A DNA stretch of 64,000 nt from Spinellus fusiger (Eukaryota > Mucoromycota > Mucoromycetes > Mucorales > Phycomycetaceae). Below, piece after piece: positions 43,630-58,650 of this stretch. The position numbers were made by a program, and so were the translations under genes. The notes beneath the pieces were generated by a model. The model ran no database searches. It worked only from the letters and a program-made list of their open reading frames with translations, and was not told where the DNA came from. Numbering within the stretch: position 1 is the first letter of the stretch; each line of letters opens with the position of its first letter. Location: assembly GCA_025094145.1 (NCBI GenBank), contig JALLLS010000028.1:1-64000 (forward strand), written 5' to 3'.

Positions 43630-46600
43630 TCAACGGATGCTGGTTTTTTGTTTAGCGGCAATCTTTGCTGCCCTCATCATTACTCTGGTTGTTTTCCATT
43701 TCGTGTAAGGTGCTTCTGTCTGTACCATAATCTCTTCAAATAATGACTCAATTCCATATTGTTGGCAGAAATCCTCAATGCTTTTTGATCTGTCTACATC
43801 CTAATAAAGAGTATTAGTCATTGTATTAGTAAAAGCAATGATGACTTACTTCATATAAAGCTAAAATTTGGGTGCTATGGCTTGGTGTAGATATTTTGAA
43901 GCCCAACTTCTTTTTTGCCTTTTTTGTTTTTAAAGAAAGATTGGGAGAAGAAGGTGGGATAAAAAGGGGTGTAGTGGGTGCCGTGGAGGGCGTAGAAGAG
44001 GAGGGTGTAGCTACTACTGGTGTTATTGTTGCTGGCCTTGTTGGTACTGATGCTGGTACTGATGCTGATACTGATGCTGGTACTGTTGCTGGTACTGTTG
44101 CTGGTACTGTTGCTGGTGTAGGCTCTGCGGTTAAATTCTCAACCATAGCATTCTCAACAGTAAGACCACCCCAATGATTCTGTTCTTGATGTCCATTGGC
44201 AGATTGATGCTCATGCCCATTGGATGCATCTTTCCATACATACAAATCTGTAGTCAATGGTGAAGTATTATTCACTAATGTTGATCGAATCTCAAGATCA
44301 ACACCACTGAGATCCTTCCAAATGTCTTTTCCTGGGATGATGGTGGTCGTTGTCGTCGTCGTCGTTGTCGTCGTCGTTGCTCCAATGATAGTGGATTTAC
44401 TATCATCAAAATCGATGAGCTTAGCAACATGAGTCTCCTTCTTTCTATCTTCCATAGAGACTGTATTCTGTAATTCTTTTGCATAATTACTCCACTGTTT
44501 TGGTGTATTTTCACGTGAAGAGTTGGTTCTAGACTGTAGGCTCTTGTTGATGCCATTGCCTGCAGATTGGAACGTGCGTGGTCCTTTCATATTATAGGTG
44601 GGATGGGATCCATTTCTACCTATAGCCACAGGTTTATTATAATTGTTTTGGGAGGATCTCACAGCTGATATGGCCAATCCTAGTATTAGTACAAGAGAAA
44701 AGACACTGTCCATTTACCTAGAGAAGAAGAATTGTCATTGGTGCCATTACTATTGGTGTTGGTGTTATTGCCATTGCCATTGCCATTGCCATTGTAATAG
44801 GTTACTGTACGAATATTGGATCTTTCATCGTCACTGCTGCTGTCAGAGGTAGGTCGGTGGTCTCCTCTGCGTAGTTTTCCATTGACAGGAGAACGGCGGG
44901 TAACAGAAGAAAGAGGTAATACAGAAGAGGGAGCTTCAGATGGAAGTGGTGTCTTTTTTAGTTTATGCCAGTTGCCCTTGTCATCTTGGTCCCAGAAATC
45001 AGTTGTGGTTTGAGCAGTAATAACATCGTGTACAAATCCATTGGTCTGCTGCCAAGGAATATAGGTGCCTGCCACTCCCCAGCCATTCTCCTGACCTCTT
45101 GTCGGTAGAGGTTTAGACACAGGAGGTTTACTCTTTTGGCTGTTACCAAGAGATGTCCAGAGAAGTCTCTTCTGTACCAAGGTCTGTTCCTCAACATTCT
45201 CTGGTTTAGTGTTCTGAGGTGGTGAATCATGCGTCCATTCGATGCTGATAGGGGCTGTTCCCCAACCACCAAGGTTCTTGCTCACAGAAGATGGCTTCTC
45301 AACCGTGGGTCTATCAGGTATGCTATTGGTAAGTACTGGAGTGAAAAGGAATTGACTGTTTGATTTTTCTTCTGTTGGCTCTCTTTCTACAGTGGTCTCA
45401 AATACTTCTTCAGAATAGTATGCTTCTTCTGCAGTAATAATAGGCGTTGGTTCAGTTATAGTGGGGGCACTTGGAGTATACAACGGTGTAGTGTGGGTTG
45501 GCAGTACTGGCATTGTCTTTTCATCCATTGAATCCGGTTGATCTTCTACCCCATCATCTACTACTACATTGATGTAAAAGAAAAGGTATAATGTTATTTA
45601 TGAATAGACGTATTGACACAAACAGAGTAGTTCCTCACCTGTCAAGTAAGAAGAAAAGGAATCCAAGGGCTGTTCTGAATTTGTCCATGTATCGGACTCC
45701 TCGCTAGAAACATTGGAAGTAGACTAACTGTTAATCATCAAGCCAGGAATAGTCTCTTGTTACCTGGATAGTGTCAAGAATATGAATCAATGCGGACAAG
45801 CTTAGACCCACTTCTTTAGCAAGTGCTATGATATGTTCTCCTGTTAAATAGCGTTCTTGTACCAAGTGTTCAAGATCTGGATGAAGATGAGCTTCTGTTT
45901 CTCCAAAGGCTACAATGCCCCTTTTATCAAGAATTATGTTTCCATCTTCATTATCAGAACTAATAGAAAACTCCTTGATGGTGGATGTGTCAAGTTCAGG
46001 ATATCCCAACAGCTGTACTGATGAGAGAGAGTACAGCTGGCAACTTGAACAGAGTTGGTAGATAGTATTCGCTGACAGTTGTCCTGAGGATTTGATGCAT
46101 ATGTTTTTTATCGTTTTGTGCAGTGGTCTCTGAGTCATGGCAGACAAGGTTGCATCTCCAATGGCATTACAGTGAACAACGTGCAGTGTCTCAAGGTCTT
46201 CCAGGAACTCAAATGATCTTTCCAATGCATCATCTGAAATAGTATCACAATAGGCTATACCGAGTGTTTGAATATAAGGACAAGTGTTTACAATATTGAC
46301 AATAAAATCATCATCTATAGGCAGATAGGAAATGAGGAGTCTGCGCATGCTGACAGCCATAGGCCAGGAGTTGATGTCTAATAGATCCTCTTCTTGAGAT
46401 GCCTTTGGTAATGGCAGGCTAATGTCTCCTCGAATGTCCAATGAGTTGAGTGAAGCACAGTGGGATAATGCTACTCGAATGGTGTTTGATGTCAAATAAC
46501 TTGATCCTTCTATGGATAAAGAAGTCAAATGGGTGAATCTGCTCAATACAATCTTCATGTGGGCATCTTTGATAGGCTTTGCATGTGTAAAAACAAGTTC

Positions 46601-47365
46601 CTTCAATTCTAAAGTACTCTTTTCACAGAGATCTGTTAATCTATCAGCACTCATGCCTGAGATAGAGAGATGGAGCGACTGTAAATATTGACATTTGCTG
46701 TTGATGGCTGCAGCAAAACTACGGCTGATAAAGAACAATCCATTGAGATGCAATTTGCGTACTCTTCCAAACAGTGTGCATTTCTCGTTAAAGGGCACTT
46801 CACCAGCAATCGTGTCATGACTTGGATTCTTTTTGCTTCCAATAAGGTGAATCTCCACCAACTCATTTAAAGCAGCAGAGAAGTAGTCAATATGAGATGG
46901 CTCTAGTTGATGTCCATAGACTGTCAAACACTGTAGTCTTTCACATTTACTAACAATCGTCTTGATGACTTCTGGGTTGGCGAGCACTGTATTTTGCATG
47001 GCATGACAATTGAGGTTAGATACATCCATGGGCTTAAATAGAGTGGCTTCACCGGGTTCAGGTACGCACAGATTGAGGTGCAATACTGCAAGAGCACAGC
47101 TTCTTGATTGGCGAACTGCAGTAAGAAAGGCTTTAAATGACTCTGGACTAGAGAACACGGGAGTTTGCCATAAGGCAGATCGTGCTGCTGTCAACCATGT
47201 CGAATTCAACAAGCAGGCTGTGTACTTGTCCTTGGTGGTAGGCAGCCACTGACATATCTGCTCCATCACCTTATTCGGCAGACTGAGGAATTTTGGGACG
47301 TGTGTATCGACTGGAAATATCCATAACTCATCATTCTCATACATTTCTGTGTTGAACTTGTTCAT
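43630..47365 (-). CDS. F-box/LRR protein with long disordered C-terminal half
   Basis: Exons 47365-45764, 45723-45639, 45563-44718, 44679-43850 and 43800-43630 encode about 1177 residues. The F-box is at about residues 25-65 (FLSLPNKVMEQICQWLPTTKDKYTACLLNSTW) and binds Skp1 of SCF ubiquitin ligases. Leucine-rich repeats cover about 80-470 (LQSLHLSISGMSADRLTDLCEKS, LGIAYCDTISDDALERSFEFL). After about 535 the protein is disordered and rich in Ser/Thr/Pro, with repeated WG motifs (GGWGTAPISIEW, NGWGVAGTYIPW), an NGNGNGN run and a threonine run. A short folded end follows (SIEDFCQQYGIESLFEEIM). The junctions use tiny introns of 38-75 nt; if the 40 nt intron at 45763-45724 is retained, a stop truncates the protein at 544. 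That the two halves form one gene is likely but inferred. Confidence 0.75.
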
Positions 47366-48077
47366 ACTTTATTTTTTTTGTTTTTCTCTTACTCCTGAAA
47401 ACAAAGCAAAAGAAAAAAGGGAAAATGGAAGAAAAGCAACAACAACAGCAGCAACAAAAAAGAAAAGAAAAAAAGAAAGCAAAAGAAAGTAAGAAAACAA
47501 TCAAATTATCCCATACGACTTGTATTTTATTTTAATGCCTATTCCTGATTACCTGTGACTCTCTCATCATGTCACGTGCATGGTCTGTCTATATATCTAT
47601 AGATTATAACACTGTATTTCCTTGCTGTGTTCAAATAGTGGATGGGTGTTGATATACCAATGTACCTAAGGGATCCATAGGTAGATATAGGTGGACACTA
47701 TAAAGATGAGTTTATTTATTTATTTATCTATTTATTTATTTATTATTATTATTAAAATTGATCTATGTGTTTATGTTCTTTATAAAGTATAAGAGCAGGT
47801 CAGGGTGGGGTAGTATAGGGATATATTTCAAATAGAACATGTTTACAAATACCACATTGCTTGAGAAAAGAGAATAGGATTGTATGTATAACCTGGTTTC
47901 TATAATAGTAATATTAATAGTAATTGTAAGGAAAGCTTCTTTAGTTGGCTATATCTCAATATGCACCTGGACACACTTGTAAACATCAATAAATAATTAT
48001 GAAAACGGTAGAACAATAGAACAATAAGCAGATAAAAACATAGAATTGTATATACACATAAGAATGAGTGAAGTCTT
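47366..48077. other. Spacer between F-box gene and importin gene
   Basis: The promoter region of the F-box gene is A-rich with CAACAACAG repeats at about 47440. A TTTA tetranucleotide tract is at 47710-47745. The importin 3' untranslated region runs into it from the right. No gene is seen. Confidence 0.5.
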
Positions 48078-51000
48078 CTATCCATCCACTGTAGTAGTCA
48101 TTGTATGACGACTCTGTTCAGCTATAGAGAGAAACCCAATGATTAATTCTTGCTGTTCAGAATTTAGGCCCTGGGTAAGAAGTGCATAGGATGTGGGATT
48201 GGCATGTTGAAGACCTAATCCAGTAAATACAGGACATGATACACATTTCTATTTACCTCTAAAAACATGTTCAAAGCGAACATATGGATTAATCTCATCC
48301 AAAGGAGACTCAAATAGAATCTCTTCTTCCATCTCATCCTCAGGCTCACTAAAAGAACCCTCCTCCTGCTGTGCTAAGTACTTGAGGTATTCACTGTTAT
48401 TGTCTTGTATGTCTTCGTCTGTGGATAAAGATACATACATACATAAAGAAAAAAGACAAAGACAAAGGATTCAAGTCAGCCTGTGTATAGATTGATAGAT
48501 ATTCTCCATGCTGTTCTCTAAAGGCAACTTACCTCCATTGTCCACGTCTTTATCATCAGTACTGGCCGATTCAAATGTATTCAAAGACTCCTCTTCTCCT
48601 TCTCCTTCTCTTTCTTCATCATAGTCCTGTCCATAGAAACTCTCCATGGCTTCACGATCTATCATAGCATAAGTATCTCTACGACTAGAACAACAACAAC
48701 AATGGCTTACTCTCAATGGCTTTGGGGAGGGTCTTGAATACACTAATTATACTTTGTAATATCTGGGGCCATCCTGTCTGCAATGATGGCGGAATGTGCT
48801 CTGTTGGCACCTCAAGCAATGCACAAAGAGAAACAATAACCAGCTTCTTGTCATGGACTCTTATCCCTTGGTCAGATATAGCCACAGCACTATTTCTTAC
48901 CTTGAGAATCTATCAAGAGTTGTAAACCACAGACTAAAGAATCCATGTGTCCATTGGTTCTTCTCCAGAAGTTCAAGAGTCAACTGTGGATTGTAATAGA
49001 GACAATTTACAACCACTTCAATGCAGTACACTCTGAATTCAGTGGACTTGATAAACCCAGTAAAGATGTATTGAAAGGCAAGATTGAGAAATGATGGCAC
49101 ATAGGCATCAACAGACCCACGACAGTTCAACAGCATAGACTCCATTAACTTGCATCCACACACTTTCCCTGGCTCACCCACACGATCACTCTTCATTACA
49201 GTATCAATGATTTCCATCATTCTATACTGTACAACTTCATTGGCTACAAATACATTTTTACCATAGGAAATATAGTTATCAAGAGGGGCCAGCATTTCAT
49301 CAATAAAATCAATGCCAGAAGGAAACGCCTCGTAGATCAGATCAAATACATTCCACATGGTACTAGTCACTCTTTTCGATGAGAAAGTGCACGAGTCGAT
49401 GATCTCAAATATCTCACTGTACAAATCTACAATTGTGTTTTTAAGTGTATAGGTAATCACAGGCAATAGGGCTTCTTCTAATTGTTGCAATACTTCTGGT
49501 GTACTCTCTAGACTCAATATGAGTGTACCAATGGTCTTTAATACACCCATGGCAGCCATTGTTTTATCATTCACTCCATCATAGTCTACTGGATCGTCCG
49601 CTGTCATTGTATTGACCTGTGCAATGTCCTCCATAATCCTCAGAAAAGTGTCTCTTAGCTGGGAACAGAGCTGGACAGCAAAGGGGGTGAGTTGTTCTGC
49701 AAATATCTCGACAAACTCCTCCATAACACTAGCAAGTGTGTCGATATCAATCTCATTGGTGAGACGGAGAAACTCCTGCATAATAAAGGGCAGTTGAGGC
49801 ACTATTGCCTCTCTTACTGGTATTCTTCATTAGCCTGCATTCGTCCAGTTACTTACCACTCTCATGGCGGATCATGGGCTGAAGTGCAAGTGCTGCCTGA
49901 ACTTTAACGGGGAGCTCCTCATCCCGAAGACACTCTAATACATTTTGATAAAGAGTGTCCAGATTCTAGTCAAAGTATAAGCAGTGGGTCCTTTTATGCT
50001 AGCAGCTTACCTGTTTGTTCTCAAAGTCCAGATCACTAAAGCACCGTGCAATATCACACGCCTAGTCATTAGCCTATACCGCCATGATGACTTACTCTTG
50101 CTCTTAGATAAGGAAATGGACTCTTGAATTCTGGGAAGACATGGGTGACAAAGAAGGGCTCCATCATTCCTGCCACATGAGATTTCTTCTGCATTATCTC
50201 TTGAGAAAGGGTGGCAATCATCCCCAAGGCACCATCTTTGTCGCGTCCATTCTTTTGTTCTGTGGGTGTTTCCAGGTACTTGTGGAGCACATTGTTGGTG
50301 AATCCCAATATACTCATAAAAGCATGTTTTTTACGGTCATGGGCAAGTCCAATCAGCAGATTGGTTACTGTCATTTGTGGAGAATGGAAGTCTTCAAGGG
50401 GATCTATACCAAGTCCACAGAACAGAGAGAGAGAGAGAGAGAAAAGAAGGTTGGATTCAATAGATCCTTTTCTAGGTGATGTTCTTACCAATCTTTTTGT
50501 GCACATATTCAACAGGATCTTCTTCCCAGAGCTCCTCATCCTCTACTGAGAAGCACAATTGTGGATAGATGAACTGTGCCACTAATATATCAACATGAGG
50601 CTTTAATATCTGCCAAGTGATCTTGTGTTTGACACTATAGCATGGTGAGTAGACATCCACCACAGTCTTCCTTTCTTTCTTTCTTTCTACTACAATATCT
50701 ATATTATCTATCTATCTATTTACCTATCATCAAAAAAGGCAGCAGAAAGAGCCAGACATTTACTAGAAATCCATGTTTCTTTTTTGATCCACCCATCAAT
50801 CTGCTTCATGTACATTTGGAGAATATTGGGAGCAAAGTTGGTGATAAAGTTCTTGGCAAACCCTGTGTATTTAGAAGAACTGGGAGGTAATAGGGCAGGA
50901 TTGCCATACTTGCTGAAGAGCTGATTCAGACAGTGGTAGGCCCATTTCTTTGTTTTCCACCAAGGATATTTTTCACGCTCTTCGCTGTCTGTAGGCAGCA

Positions 51001-52049
51001 CTTCCAGTGAGATGGGTTTGTCTACCAACTGAAGAAACAGAGTTCCCCAGGGCACAAGAGAATTGGGATCTTGCAGACACTTTGGTAGATCCGCCTAGGA
51101 TGAGAGGTTTTTGTTTTTTTGTTTTTTTGTTTTTTTGGAATAAGATGGGTAAGAGGTGAGTGTATAAAGTAGGTAAAGAAGAGCCACTGCATTGGAGGAG
51201 ACGGACTTACTAGAATACTTGCATGGTAAATCTTCAAAGTCAGTTTCAGCATGTCCGCTGCTTCCTGACTGTCGGATCCAAGCAGATTCGTAGCAATGGT
51301 CTGGATAGCTGGAAATGTCAGTCGAATGATCTGCTGTAGAGGTTCTCTTCTCTCCATGGATTTCCATCTAAGAGGTGGGAAGGGGGTTAGATAAGAAACC
51401 ATGGTAGAGATACGCTGTAGATGGATCTATACTGTGGCCCTACTTACTGGTACACCTTCACCACTTCACGAAGAGCAAGCAGCCCCACAAACACAAACCG
51501 AGGATCAGAAGAGGTAAGGGCATTTTGCAGTTCATTCACAAAGTTGGGCCAATGATCAGGGAAATCATTAGCAAGAATAACATTCAATGAAGACGTCAAT
51601 TGTACTCTGTCCTTGGAGTGAGTGGGGTGGAGTGGAGTGGAGTGATGGATGGACTTACTGAACAGCATTAGGTGCAGTCACAAGTGCCTGTAGAATAGAC
51701 TGCTTGACCATGGCTCTGTCTTCTTCACTGATGGGATGAGGAGTGCCTTTGTTCTTATCGCATGCCTTGTTCATTCGGTTCTTAAAGTAGATAGCGGCTA
51801 CCATGTCAACATGAGCTTATGTTTTTTACAAGTGTACCTGCTTGTCGTGCACCCAACTCCAATTCTTCTGAGGCTAGTATCTGAAGTACAATAGGCAAAA
51901 ACCCATTCTGGGCTTCCATCTACACTGGTGAGTCCTGTCTGTAGATAAAGACTGCTTACACTTCTGATATTCAGTTCTGCCTGTTTGTGGACATTAGGGT
52001 CAGACTGGTACGTAGCAACAAATAGCTGATAGACTGTAGCGTGGTTCAT
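48078..52049 (-). CDS. Importin-beta family nuclear transport receptor, importin-7/8 (Nmd5/Sxm1) type
   Basis: The start is [20 protein letters not shown] at 52049 and the stop TAG at 48078; about 13 exons separated by introns of about 40-110 nt fit a protein of about 1000 residues. The N-terminal importin-beta domain contains [34 protein letters not shown] and [14 protein letters not shown]. The middle has the family phrases [20 protein letters not shown] and [13 protein letters not shown]. The C-terminal part has the acidic loop [13 protein letters not shown] and the end [15 protein letters not shown] segment ([15 protein letters not shown]). Such receptors bind RanGTP and carry histones, ribosomal proteins and other cargo into the nucleus. 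Importin-7/8 rather than importin-5 or -9 follows from the WEEDPVEYV and acidic-loop features; which yeast paralogue it equals is open. Confidence 0.9.
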
Positions 52050-52613
52050 GAAGAAAGAAGTTTGGCTTGTAGAGTGTGAAATAAAGAGAGCAGAGAGAGC
52101 GCAGAGAGAGCGCAGAGAGAGAGAGAGAGAAGGGGGCAAGTTGTAAAGAGAAAAAGAAAAAGAAAAAAAGGGGGAATTGTGTCGCGTTCCCCTTGAGTTG
52201 CTTTTATTATTACGAGCACAAAGGAGACGCGTGTAGATGAGTGCATTGATGAGTGCATTGATGAGTGTGTAGATCATAGACATGCCTCTACTCATCTATC
52301 ATCTATAGCCTACATTGACCTATGTATTTCCCTACAATGGTAACCCATTCTACAGCTACACATGGGTTCTACATTTACTTTTTTGTTTTATTTTTTATTT
52401 TTTTTTGTTTTATTTTTTGGGTAGGTGTGTTTCTGTCTGTCTGTTGGAATAAGGGCCAAATGTGAACATGAAGGAATTAAACATGGAGGAATGGAAGTGT
52501 ATCTACTTTAGTCTGCCTACGTATAAGAGATGCCTGTAGGGATGCGGGTGTACGTGTGCTCTTTTATATATATATATATATAGTGTTATATATATATATG
52601 TACAGGCTTATCA
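52050..52613. other. Spacer upstream of importin gene
   Basis: The importin promoter carries a GAGA-rich stretch (52090-52130) and GTGCATTGATGA repeats (52237-52266). The CCT7 3' side has a TA dinucleotide tract at 52566-52600. No gene is seen. Confidence 0.5.
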
Positions 52614-54830
<2,217 letters not shown>

Positions 54831-55201
54831 GGAGCGCGACATTGAGAACCTTTTGACAATATGTGAAAAGAAAGTTTCGAAAATTTTATTTGCCACCTAC
54901 GCAAGGAGAAAGGCTCTGCGTGCACGTCACTTGTGCGGTGACTCAAAAAAGAGACAGACAGAGAGAGGAGGGTTTCCCTTTTGAGGCACCATGCCTTTAT
55001 TTCCATCTCAGCAGGAAAAGATGCACCTCCGTCCAAGTCTATCAATATGTTTCCTTCCCCACAGCCCAATTCACAAGAAAACGAGTGTTGATGCCTATAT
55101 AAAAACAAGCAAGTGCTGATGCCTATCTATAAAAGAGAGAAGAAAGAAAAAGAAAAAGAAAAAGAAAGAAAGAAAGGGTGTACAAAAATAGACATGGAAA
55201 A
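54831..55201. other. CCT7 promoter and TRM6 3' end
   Basis: About 370 bp between two genes on the same strand. It contains GAAAGAAA repeats near 55140-55175 and no gene. A short + strand frame at 54863-55102 has no support. Confidence 0.45.
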
Positions 55202-56901
55202 TTAAGCAGCTGTCTTTCGTGCTTTTCCTCTTTTACTGGATCCTTCGCCTCTAACAACTAACGAAGGATCAAATGTACAATTAATGACACGAAGACCACT
55301 CAGTATAAATCCACCACCGCCATTGGTTGTCATGTGAGGATGTGTACGTCCAGGAAGCACCTAAAGAACAAGAAAAAACAAGAAAGAATAAGAAAGAATA
55401 AGAAAGAAATGACCAACAGTCAAGTGGAACTTACTTGGTATTCACGCAGACTGCTCTCAGTGATATCCGAGTGAAGATAGTCACCTGACTTGCGCATCAT
55501 GTAAGCGGCATCCACCAGCATCTCCTTATAGAAGCTATAAACAACAACAGGCCGAGATCCCAACAGATACTTGGACAGTTCACGCAGCACCATCTCTGGA
55601 TTATACTGGGAAGAGATAATGAGACTGCAGCCTACATTAGTACAGTACAGATGGGGCGGGAAGAAAGATTATATCCCATAGAGAGAAAGAGACTTACCCA
55701 TCAAATTCACCCTCAAGTAAAAGATCTCTTGCACGCGTACGGGTCTCATACGACCGCCTTCTTCGGTTATAGGCACGCACCAATTCTTCAGACATCTCTG
55801 CCAATTCCTCGGGTGTCTTTTCATCCACCTTATCTAGTCCACACGTTATTCAACCAACACTCGTTCACAGGGCATCTTCTTACCATAGCCCTTTTCAGAG
55901 TTTATCATTGAGAATGGCACTGTGTGGATCGTATCAAGAATAGCCTTGGAGAAATTCATGTAGCGCACCACATCGTAATTGGAGTCTTTGCCATCATGAA
56001 GACCTACTAAAGCACCATAGCCTCCCATACGCTCAGCTACAGCCGAGATGATCAGTCCCTGAGTGTCATCCACTACCAGTAGTTTGCTGTAAGCACGGAC
56101 ATTGGCAAAACTCAATATTTGTGAGAGAGTATCAATACGCAAATGTCTGATCTTTTCTGGATTCTTGTTAAGAAAATACTGTGTAATGGAAAACAGCGTA
56201 GGGCGAACAGGTGTAAACACTTTGAGAAACTTCATCATTTTACGCTGAATATATTTAGCCTTTGAGAATTCCGTTTTCTTGTTGAATTCTGTATGGGATT
56301 CAATCATTTTACGAATGATCTCTTCTGTAGCAATATTGCCATCGAGTCCTTCTTGCTTAAGTTTCTCAACTTGTGCCTGGGACAGGAGTTGAACTGACTT
56401 GTCGTCGATGATGGTCTGGTTATTGGCCTCTGTCTCTGCTATGATAGAATAGACGGTGGGTATGTATATTTATATGTATGCATATTTATATGTATGTATG
56501 CATGTATGTATGCATGTATGTATATAGGTGTACACAGGCATGGCTAGGAAAGAAGAGTAGAGTTACTTACATACAATACTAAGAGCCATGTTGGGGACAG
56601 GACGAATATTGCCTTCTCTGTCATAGATCTCATAGGAAAGACCAAATGGCTGTCCTATCAGGTTATTGCACTGGAAAGAACCAAACTTTCCTAATGCCAC
56701 TGTGCTAGGATCCACATGTCAGTGCTAGTGGGTGCATAAAGACAAGTACCTGTCAGGCTTCATAGCCACTATCTTCACATTACCACTTGGCATGTGGATA
56801 AGCACAAACTGCATAGGCTGGATATGAGGAAGTTCATCTTCTAGGTCTTCAGAAGGTACAGTGGCTTCCATGGGAACGAGAGGAGGGCTCGCTTCAGTCA
56901 T
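55202..56901 (-). CDS. TRM6: tRNA m1A58 methyltransferase non-catalytic subunit Trm6 (Gcd10)
   Basis: Six exons, roughly 56901-56752, 56707-56573, 56440-55887, 55837-55699, 55630-55437 and 55362-55202, give about 445 residues. The N-terminus MTEASPPLVPMEATV leads into a beta-barrel-like domain (QFVLIHMPSGNVKIVAMKPD). The middle holds the phrases SQAQVEKLKQEGLDG, KTEFSKAKYIQRKM and FTPVRPTLFSITQYFLNKNP, which are diagnostic of Gcd10/TRMT6. The C-terminus has SSQYNPEMVLRELSKYLLGS and GGGGFILSGLRVINC. Trm6 pairs with the catalytic Trm61 to methylate A58 of tRNAs, including initiator tRNA, in the nucleus. It lacks a complete SAM site, as expected. The partner Trm61 is not in this window. Confidence 0.93.
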
Positions 56902-57599
56902 AATGTAGGGTCAGACAGATGACTACTAAAAAATAGCATGGTAAATGCATTATGTGTGGCTTTGGGATCGAAAAAACGAGTCACTAAGGAGAAAAGGAAT
57001 CCGTCGGCGTGTAGTGTCGTCCTTTCAATCTATTCCCATAAGTATACATTGTGTCTGGAGGTTGACATTAGGGAGCCTGTTACCACTAGTTGTCGTAAAG
57101 ACATTGTGAGATAGTGTAGTGTGACCACTCTATCTTCTTTGATGTTTAGTATAGACACTGTTAGCAATGACAATTAGCAAAGACCCAACATTATAGGAAA
57201 GAAATAGCAATTAGTATAAAAAGGTGGTTTTTCAACATCTTGAATTTATCATTAAATATATTTATAAATATAAAAGACATTAATTTGAGTCACTGCCTGA
57301 AGTAGAAACAAGCAGTAGATGCTATCGAATAATAAGGGATGATAATTCATAGTATTTAATAGCACACACCTAAAGCTAAAACACTAGCAGTATAAAGGTA
57401 TAAAAGACTATGAAATAATAAAAAAGAGAGTTTAACTATATATTAACTAACCAGATTTCCTTTGGAGTAAAAGTCTTTTTTCTTTTTAAATAAAATAAAA
57501 ATAAAAATAAAAGTTCTGGACTAATTTTATACCAAAAATAATAAACACTATTCTTTTTCTTTTCTCACACTATTTAACTTCATCCAACACTATGAGCAT
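56902..57599. other. Spacer upstream of TRM6
   Basis: An AT-rich non-coding stretch with the TRM6 promoter in its left 150 bp and A/T runs at about 57480-57560. No gene is seen. Confidence 0.5.
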
Positions 57600-58650
57600 C
57601 TTCACCAGAACCCTGAGATGTATGAGAAATAGGCCATCTTTGAAACTCGTACAGCCATATTGCATGAGGTGCTGAGTATGAACACCGCCATGGCCGAGGC
57701 ATCTTATATGTTCAGCGTGCCTGCTTCCACTGTGAGAAGTATAGTGAAGCAGTTCCAGAAGACAGGCTTGCTGATACCTTCTCCCAAGAGTGGCTGAAAG
57801 AGAAAGCGGGATGACAAGGTCTTTCAATGATTGAGAAGAACAATAATAAGCAACTCCCAAATAGAAAAGAAAGACCATCATAGCAGACCTGGCTATCAAG
57901 GCATCAAGGAAGATCCTGAAAAGATAAATTTGATAAAATAGGCTTCTACTTGTGAATTCCAGTAGTCAAGCCTTTTTTTTTGACAAAGAGAAATATGGAG
58001 GCAAGATCCCAGCGGGCCTGTGAGCCCATTGGTTAGACTCATGGGCAGTGGCAAGAAGTCGTCTGATCTAATCAGTCCAGGGTGGGGTTTATGAGCTATG
58101 GTAGGGGCATAAAATCCATCAGACTGTATTGCACGGCCTTTAAGCCTGAGAATGTCTTTGAGAAGAAGTTTAGAGGTGGTGGAGCGATGTTATATATTGT
58201 TTCAGTGGAGAGGATGTTGTGAGACTGGTCGTAGTGGAGGGTAGAATATACTTCAACAAGTATATCAATGTCTTGGAAGATATCTATTGCCATGGATTCA
58301 AAGATCTCTCTCATAAACCCTGGAGTCAGCTACTGCATATTGAAAGATAATGATAGACCCCATGCGAGTAAGACAACTTGAGAATGGAAGGCAGTAAATG
58401 GCATAAGTATTGACTTTTTACTGGCCCCTGCAATAATGATCTCAATCCAATGAGGTATCTGTGGGCCCACCTCAAGAAGATTATTGGGAAAAACAGGAGA
58501 GTATATTCTATCAAAGAAAGGTTAGAGGTTGCTCTGATGCTGGCATGGGGATAAATATCTAAAAAGGTGACAGACACCCTCATTGCTAGTATGGGACGGA
58601 GATGCCAGGCTATGATAGATGCCAAGGGTGGTCACAGTGGCTATTAGGTG
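57600..58650 (+). pseudogene. Tc1/mariner-type DDE transposase remnant
   Basis: The N-terminal helix-turn-helix is visible at about 57670-57800 (EASYMFSVPASTVRSIVKQF, then KTGLLIPSPKSG). At about 58100-58200 comes CTAFKPENVFEKKFRGGGAM, like the sheet before the second catalytic aspartate. NKYINVLEDIYCHGFKDLSH (58255) and DLNPMRYLWAHLKKIIGKNR (58439) follow; the latter is the SPDLNPIENLW block of the family. Frames change and stops are frequent, so the gene is dead. Terminal repeats are not recognised. Confidence 0.65.
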
